Notes under the pieces: model-generated
What the model saw: the letters and a program-made list of their open reading frames with translations, nothing else
Database searches by the model: none
Told to the model about the DNA's origin: nothing
Assembly (NCBI GenBank): GCA_937901285.1
Contig: CALCHI010000126.1
Span: 1 to 10,515, forward strand
Source of the DNA: UBA8437 sp003445035
GTDB lineage: Bacteria; Planctomycetota; Planctomycetia; Planctomycetales; Planctomycetaceae
DNA length: 10,515 nucleotides
Reading direction: 5' to 3'
Translations under genes and position numbers: made by a program
Shown: positions 6,891 to 10,515 of the stretch, one piece after another
How positions within the stretch are numbered: position 1 is the first letter of the stretch
Layout: each line of letters begins with the position of its first letter

Positions 6891-8252
6891 ATGATCACCA
6901 TCACCGGAAAATCCCAGGTGTTCTGCGACGGCGTCTCGCGACGTTCGTTCCTGCGGGTTGGTGGGTTGGCACTGGGCGGCCTGAATCTTCCCACTCTGCT
7001 CCGCGCCGAAGCGGCCTCCACCGCGCCCCGACGTCACAAGTCGGTGATCATGGTCTTCTTGCCGGGCGGCCCGTCACACCAGGACATCTGGGATCTGAAG
7101 CCGGATGCTCCCAAAGAGATCCGCGGCGAATTTCAGCCCATCCAGACCACGATCCCGGGGTTCCACCTGTGCGAACACCTGCCGGGACTGGCCAGGCAGA
7201 TGGATCGGTTTGCCGTCATTCGTTCACTGGTGGGTGCGAAGAACGAACACGCCTCGGAGATTTGCTTCAGCGGGTTTGGTTACAAGGACTCGCAGGAGAG
7301 GAATCAACCGTCACTCGGAGCCGCGGCGTCGAAACTCCTGGGGCCGGTTGATCCCGCGATCCCGCCGTTTGTGAGCCTGTGCCACACGACGCCGAACCGC
7401 TGGAAGGATCCCGGTCGCTCCGGATTTCTCGGCTCCGCTCACCGGCCGTTTCTGCCGGCCGGCGAGGACCGTCAAAACATGGCACTCAACGGTCTGACGC
7501 TCACCAGGCTGCAGAGCCGAAAACAACTTCGCGACACGTTTGATCGCTTCCGTCGCGGTCTCGATGCCTCCGGTGTGATGGACAGCGTTGACCGCTATTC
7601 CCAACAGGCGCTGGATGTGCTCACATCCGGGCGACTGCTCGAAGCCCTGGACATTGAACGGGAAGATCCTCGGGTGCGGCGACGTTATGGACAGGGTTCA
7701 CTCGACGCTGTCGACGACGGGGCGCCACTGAACAACGAGGACTTCCTGACAGCTCGTCGGCTGGTGGAGGCCGGTGCCCGGTGCGTGACGATCTCCTTCG
7801 GTCGCTGGGACACCCACTCGTGCCGCAAGGCCGGCGACCTGGCCTACAAGAACAACTTCGCTCAGCTCCGTGACTACCTTCCACGCCTGGAGCGTTGCCT
7901 GCTGGCGCTGATGGACGACCTTCGGGAACGTGGGCTGGAACAGGATGTGTCGGTGGTCGTCTGGGGCGAAATGGGGCGGACGCCTCGGATCAATGCCAAC
8001 GGGGGCCGCGATCACTGGCCACAGGTTGCCGGATGCATCCTGGCCGGGGGCGGAATGCAGACCGGCCAGGTGATCGGTTCCACGAACAGGTTTGCCGAGG
8101 TGGCCCAGGATCGCCCGGTTCACTACCAGCAGGTCTTCGCCACGCTGTATCGACAGCTTGGCCTCGACGTTCGGCACATCAAGGTGCCAGATTTCAACGG
8201 ACGACCACAATACCTGGTCGAACATCGCGACGTGATTCCCGAGCTGATCTGA
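6891..8252 (+). CDS. Tat-exported DUF1501 protein (alkaline phosphatase/sulfatase-clan fold), copy 2
   Basis: 453 residues from the ATG at 6891. The opening MITITGKSQVFCDGVSRRSFLR matches the usual DUF1501 layout, with the twin-arginine motif at 16-22 and a hydrophobic stretch to about 37. Conserved blocks are LPGGPSHQDIWDLKP (57-71), IRGEFQPIQT, RWDTH (305-309), GEMGRTPR (359-366) and GGRDHWPQ (371-378), and the end has VPDFNGRPQYLVE. It shares these blocks with the divergent neighbour at 5191-6537 but differs widely between them, so the two are old paralogues rather than a recent duplication. An earlier GTG at 6831 and an ATG at 6876 are in frame; both push the Tat motif unusually far in and have no ribosome site. 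The chosen ATG also lacks a clear Shine-Dalgarno site. The gene is followed after 73 bp by a propeller gene on the same strand, probably in one transcript. Substrate unknown. Confidence 0.92.
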   Translation: MITITGKSQVFCDGVSRRSFLRVGGLALGGLNLPTLLRAEAASTAPRRHKSVIMVFLPGGPSHQDIWDLKPDAPKEIRGEFQPIQTTIPGFHLCEHLPGLARQMDRFAVIRSLVGAKNEHASEICFSGFGYKDSQERNQPSLGAAASKLLGPVDPAIPPFVSLCHTTPNRWKDPGRSGFLGSAHRPFLPAGEDRQNMALNGLTLTRLQSRKQLRDTFDRFRRGLDASGVMDSVDRYSQQALDVLTSGRLLEALDIEREDPRVRRRYGQGSLDAVDDGAPLNNEDFLTARRLVEAGARCVTISFGRWDTHSCRKAGDLAYKNNFAQLRDYLPRLERCLLALMDDLRERGLEQDVSVVVWGEMGRTPRINANGGRDHWPQVAGCILAGGGMQTGQVIGSTNRFAEVAQDRPVHYQQVFATLYRQLGLDVRHIKVPDFNGRPQYLVEHRDVIPELI

Positions 8253-8261
8253 CCGGCCGGT
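8252..8261. repeat. 10-bp palindrome overlapping the DUF1501 stop codon
   Basis: ACCGGCCGGT is a perfect palindrome beginning at the A of the TGA stop. It may be chance in GC-rich DNA, but it shares the 73-bp spacer with the stronger hairpin at 8284-8308. Confidence 0.25.
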
Positions 8262-8283
8262 GGATGACGGGACGGCCCTCGCG

Positions 8284-8308
8284 GAATCTCACGGTCAATC
8301 TGAGATTC
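8284..8308 (+). repeat. Perfect 8-bp stem-loop between DUF1501 and propeller genes
   Basis: GAATCTCA and TGAGATTC are exact inverted repeats separated by 9 bases (cggtcaatc). The hairpin ends 6 bases before the AAAGGGG ribosome site of the downstream gene and 32 bases after the upstream stop. It is not followed by a T-run, so a simple terminator is unlikely; an RNA-stability or translation-control element, or a protein-binding dyad, would fit. Confidence 0.5.
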
Positions 8309-8314
8309 GGTTCG

Positions 8315-8321
8315 AAAGGGG
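8315..8321 (+). promoter_or_regulatory. Ribosome binding site of the full-length propeller gene
   Basis: AAAGGGG lies 4 bases before the ATG at 8326 and decides the start: the frame is open upstream to an ATG at 8260, but only 8326 places a signal peptide at the N-terminus. Confidence 0.55.
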
Positions 8322-8325
8322 CCTC

Positions 8326-9831
8326 ATGTCCTGCCTTCGGTTTTTTCGCACGGTTCCACTCGCGGCGCTGCTCTTCAGTTGCCTGCTCTCTCCCCGGTCC
8401 AACGCGGGTGAGCAAAGCCACGATGCCATCGATATTGGCTCGCGAAAGCAACTGTTCCTCGACGAACGGCTGATTGCATCGAGCCGCGGCGTGCGGCTGG
8501 AGATGAACACTCCATATGTGATGCGAGATCCAGTGCTGGTCGCAGATCGACCTTGGGAGAAACCCGGTGATGCGTTTGTCTGTAGCTACTCTTCTGTGAT
8601 GCGAGTCGACGGCAAGACGCGGCTCTGGTACCACGTGAACAAGTTGGAATTCCGTCCGCAGCCGGTTGGATTCGTCGTCACGGACAAGTGGTTGGCGTAC
8701 GCCGAATCAAAGGACGGGATTCACTTCGCCAAGCCGAAACTGGGATTGAACGAATACCAGGGGGACCGGGCCAACAACATCGTCATCCCGGGAGTGGAGG
8801 GCGGACATGTGTGGATCGATCCTCGAGCCAGTGCAGAACACCGCTACCGGTTCCAGACATATGGAGGTGCCGGGAAGTTGGCGTTTTATGGTTCTGCGGA
8901 CGGAATCCGCTGGAAGAAGACGCACACCGCCGTGGTCGGTCACAACGACACACAAAACATCGCTTTCTGGGATGCGGCTGTGAAGCGATACCTGCTTTTC
9001 ACACGGAAGTGGCCCGGCAACTTTCGCGTGCATCGCCGGCTTGAGTCCAATGACCTGGTTGACTGGCAGAACGAAGTCGTTGTCATGCAGGCCGACGGAA
9101 CGGACATCGCGAAATACAAATCCGCAGCCCGGGTTAAACCGGTCGATTACTACGGGGCCTGCGTATTCAAATACCCTGATGAACACGGCCTGTACGTGAT
9201 GCTGCCGCAGGCCTTTTGGCATTGGTACGCGCGGGGAAACCAGCAGAGGGTGGGCCCGAACCTGTACGACGTTCGGTTGTGCGTGAGCCGCGATGGCCGG
9301 CAGTTCCGTCGGGTGGCGGACCGAAGTGTTTTTCTCCGCCCCGGCCCGGAAGGGTCGTTCTATTCCGGCTCGGTCTGGGCGCTTCCTGCTCCGGTCCGCA
9401 TGGGAGATGAACTGTGGTTCTACTTCCAGGGATCCAACGCGGATCATGACGGCAATCTGATCCCGGGTTCAGACAAGTACCGTACAGGGATCGGCCGGGC
9501 GGTGTTGCGGCTGGACGGTTTTCTCTCCGCGGATGCCGGCTTCAACGGTGGCGAAATCGTCACACCACTCATGAGGTTCCAGGGAAAGCGGTTGGAGTTG
9601 AACGTCGATAGCGGCGGCGGCGGTGTGGTCATGGTGGAACTGCTCGACGAACAGGGCCATCCGATTCCCGGCTTCACCGTGAAAGAGGCCACGCCACTGT
9701 GCTGCAATTCGGTGCGAAAGACAGTGACCTGGGGGCAAAATGGAGACGTAAGCCGCTTGGCTTCCCGCCCGGTCAAGATTCGTTTTCGCATGCGTGACTG
9801 CAAGTTGTATGCGTTCCAGTTTCGGCCGTAA
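8326..9831 (+). CDS. Secreted five-bladed beta-propeller (GH32/GH43-like) protein, full length
   Basis: 501 residues. A signal peptide (about 1-28, RFFRTVPLAALLFSCLLS then SNAG) sends it out of the cytoplasm. The mature protein opens with IDIGSRKQLFLDERLI (35-50). Blade-like repeats ending in 'DG-x-x-aromatic' follow: YAESKDGIHFAKPKLGL (125-141), YGSADGIRWKK (188-198), LESNDLVDWQN (239-249) and LCVSRDGRQFRRV (318-330), consistent with a propeller of the GH32/GH43/GH68 type. Candidate acidic residues include Asp46 and Asp68, by analogy only. Residues about 405-500 form a separate beta-sandwich-like tail with RLELNVDSGGGG, ELLDEQGHPIPGF and KLYAFQF, similar to the small C-terminal domain of GH32-like proteins. 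It is a paralogue of the partial gene at 1-693. The upstream DUF1501 gene is 73 bp away on the same strand. Glycan processing or binding is likely; the exact reaction is not. Confidence 0.85.
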   Translation: MSCLRFFRTVPLAALLFSCLLSPRSNAGEQSHDAIDIGSRKQLFLDERLIASSRGVRLEMNTPYVMRDPVLVADRPWEKPGDAFVCSYSSVMRVDGKTRLWYHVNKLEFRPQPVGFVVTDKWLAYAESKDGIHFAKPKLGLNEYQGDRANNIVIPGVEGGHVWIDPRASAEHRYRFQTYGGAGKLAFYGSADGIRWKKTHTAVVGHNDTQNIAFWDAAVKRYLLFTRKWPGNFRVHRRLESNDLVDWQNEVVVMQADGTDIAKYKSAARVKPVDYYGACVFKYPDEHGLYVMLPQAFWHWYARGNQQRVGPNLYDVRLCVSRDGRQFRRVADRSVFLRPGPEGSFYSGSVWALPAPVRMGDELWFYFQGSNADHDGNLIPGSDKYRTGIGRAVLRLDGFLSADAGFNGGEIVTPLMRFQGKRLELNVDSGGGGVVMVELLDEQGHPIPGFTVKEATPLCCNSVRKTVTWGQNGDVSRLASRPVKIRFRMRDCKLYAFQFRP

Positions 9832-10111
9832 GGCGAGGCCAACTCTCCAGCCCGACGTCGCCTGAGTGCGATCTGGTCATTGCGAATGAACTGACGAGTG
9901 CTGGAACTGCTGCAGATCGTTGCCAGGAGTTGCACGCCGGGGCTGGCGAGCCGAACACCAACGATCACGGCCGCGAGGAGTCCCACCTGAAATCACAGGA
10001 TGGCCACCAAGGTCGGTTGAGGATCTCGATGTGACATTGCCACAATGCTGAGAGTTCACGCGTTTTTGCAGGACCCGGGACTTGTCCCCCATCGCATCGC
10101 CAACGGCCGTC
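9832..10111. other. Intergenic spacer before the EEP-family gene
   Basis: 280 bp with no convincing gene. AGGCGA (9831-9836) and TCGCCT (9858-9863) could form a 6-bp stem with a 21-base loop just after the propeller stop, too weak to call a terminator. TTTGCAGGACC at 10065-10075 recurs at 10115-10125, inside the start of the next gene. Confidence 0.4.
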
Positions 10112-10515
10112 ATGTTTGCAGGACCTCTGAGTGTTTTCACGTTGAACCTCAACATCGACCGCCCTGACCCGTCGGGGGATCGAATGGTTCACGACGAAAT
10201 ACAGCGTCTGCGGCCGGATCTTGTCTCGTTCCAGGAAGCCCTGTGGCACGGCGAAGCGGAAGACCAGGCGCGACGGATTCTGGATGGTCTTTCCTACGAG
10301 ATCGTCCATCAGTTCGACTTGCAAGAACCCGATCGCCCATACGGCACGGCCATTGCCAGTCGTTTTCCGATCATCCGGTCGGACCTGGTCAAGTTGCCTG
10401 GCACCAGCCGTGGGGCGGAATATCCGCGGGCCATCCAGGCAGCCGAGATAGAAGTTCCGTCACCGGTGGGACGACTGTTGTTGGTGAATCCCAAGCCGCA
10501 CTTCGAACCCCACAT
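10112..10515 (+). CDS. Endonuclease/exonuclease/phosphatase (EEP) family protein, 3' end cut by window edge
   Basis: 134 complete codons from ATG 10112, running off the right edge. The N-terminus MFAGPLSVFTLNLNIDRP places the first beta-strand and its metal-site Asn (TLNLN) within 15 residues, so there is no signal peptide and the protein is probably cytoplasmic. RLRPDLVSFQEAL follows with the Glu that binds the catalytic metal, then YGTAIASRFPI, the typical 'G-x-A-I-x-S-R/K-x-P-I' strand, and LLLVNPKPHFEPH, matching the strand that carries the 'N-x-K/H-x-H/W' signature. EEP enzymes cleave phosphodiester or phosphomonoester bonds in nucleic acids, lipids or small phosphates; the substrate cannot be told from this part. 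The frame is open upstream to 10052 (TTG at 10082 possible), but the family start favours ATG. No Shine-Dalgarno site is seen. It is 280 bp from the propeller gene and may be a separate unit. Confidence 0.85.
   Translation, partial: MFAGPLSVFTLNLNIDRPDPSGDRMVHDEIQRLRPDLVSFQEALWHGEAEDQARRILDGLSYEIVHQFDLQEPDRPYGTAIASRFPIIRSDLVKLPGTSRGAEYPRAIQAAEIEVPSPVGRLLLVNPKPHFEPH

Noticed and set aside
9831..9863. Terminator after the full-length propeller gene
   Set aside because: Only a 6-bp stem with a 21-base loop and no T-run; too weak to call.
9444..9986. 180-codon minus-strand frame with a hydrophobic N-terminus (MGLLAAVIVGVRLAS) starting in the spacer
   Set aside because: Most of its length is antisense to the propeller gene and the rest resembles no family I know; the hydrophobic start is probably chance.
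10065..10125. Two copies of TTTGCAGGACC as a mobile-element target duplication or operator pair
   Set aside because: The 39 bases between them contain no element and one copy lies inside the EEP coding sequence; an 11-bp repeat at this distance may be chance.

Overview
The window looks like a planctomycete chromosome (phylum Planctomycetota, or a close PVC relative), although no marker gene is present to fix the genus. The reasons are family content and style: two Tat-exported DUF1501 proteins, a large secreted S1-type sulfatase fused to a lectin-like domain, two secreted beta-propeller proteins of the 'IGSR-x3-L/F-x-DE-x-LI' type common in planctomycetes, GC-rich DNA with long antisense frames, and inconsistent use of Shine-Dalgarno sites. 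No RNA gene, CRISPR array, insertion sequence or phage gene was found.

Layout from left to right. 1-693 (minus, cut by the left edge) is a secreted beta-propeller protein. After a 267-bp divergent promoter region comes 961-3603 (plus), a secreted three-part sulfatase. It converges on 3659-5074 (minus), a secreted protein with a probable TIM-barrel and a C-terminal carbohydrate-binding-like domain. Upstream of that on the same strand is 5191-6537 (minus), the first DUF1501 protein. A 353-bp divergent region separates it from 6891-8252 (plus), the second DUF1501 protein, which is followed by 8326-9831 (plus), a full-length paralogue of the propeller protein at the left edge. After a 280-bp spacer, 10112-10515 (plus, cut by the right edge) is an endonuclease/exonuclease/phosphatase-family protein.

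How the parts fit. Six of the seven genes carry export signals, and most belong to glycan- or sulfate-ester-related folds. The centre is a mirror-image arrangement of two divergent gene pairs, each made of a DUF1501 gene followed by a secreted carbohydrate-active-like gene. Together with the sulfatase this suggests a locus for breaking down a sulfated polysaccharide; the substrate cannot be told from sequence. No SusC/SusD-like importer, transporter, regulator or sulfatase-maturating enzyme is in the window, so those functions would lie elsewhere.

Non-coding signals worth attention are an identical 13-bp sequence (10-bp palindrome) lying on the start codon of both the left propeller gene and the sulfatase gene, stem-loops in both spacers between a DUF1501 gene and its downstream partner, and a dyad in the DUF1501/DUF1501 promoter region. 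The most unusual protein feature is the 230-residue charged helical tail of the sulfatase, which contains an internal duplication at an offset of exactly 96 residues.
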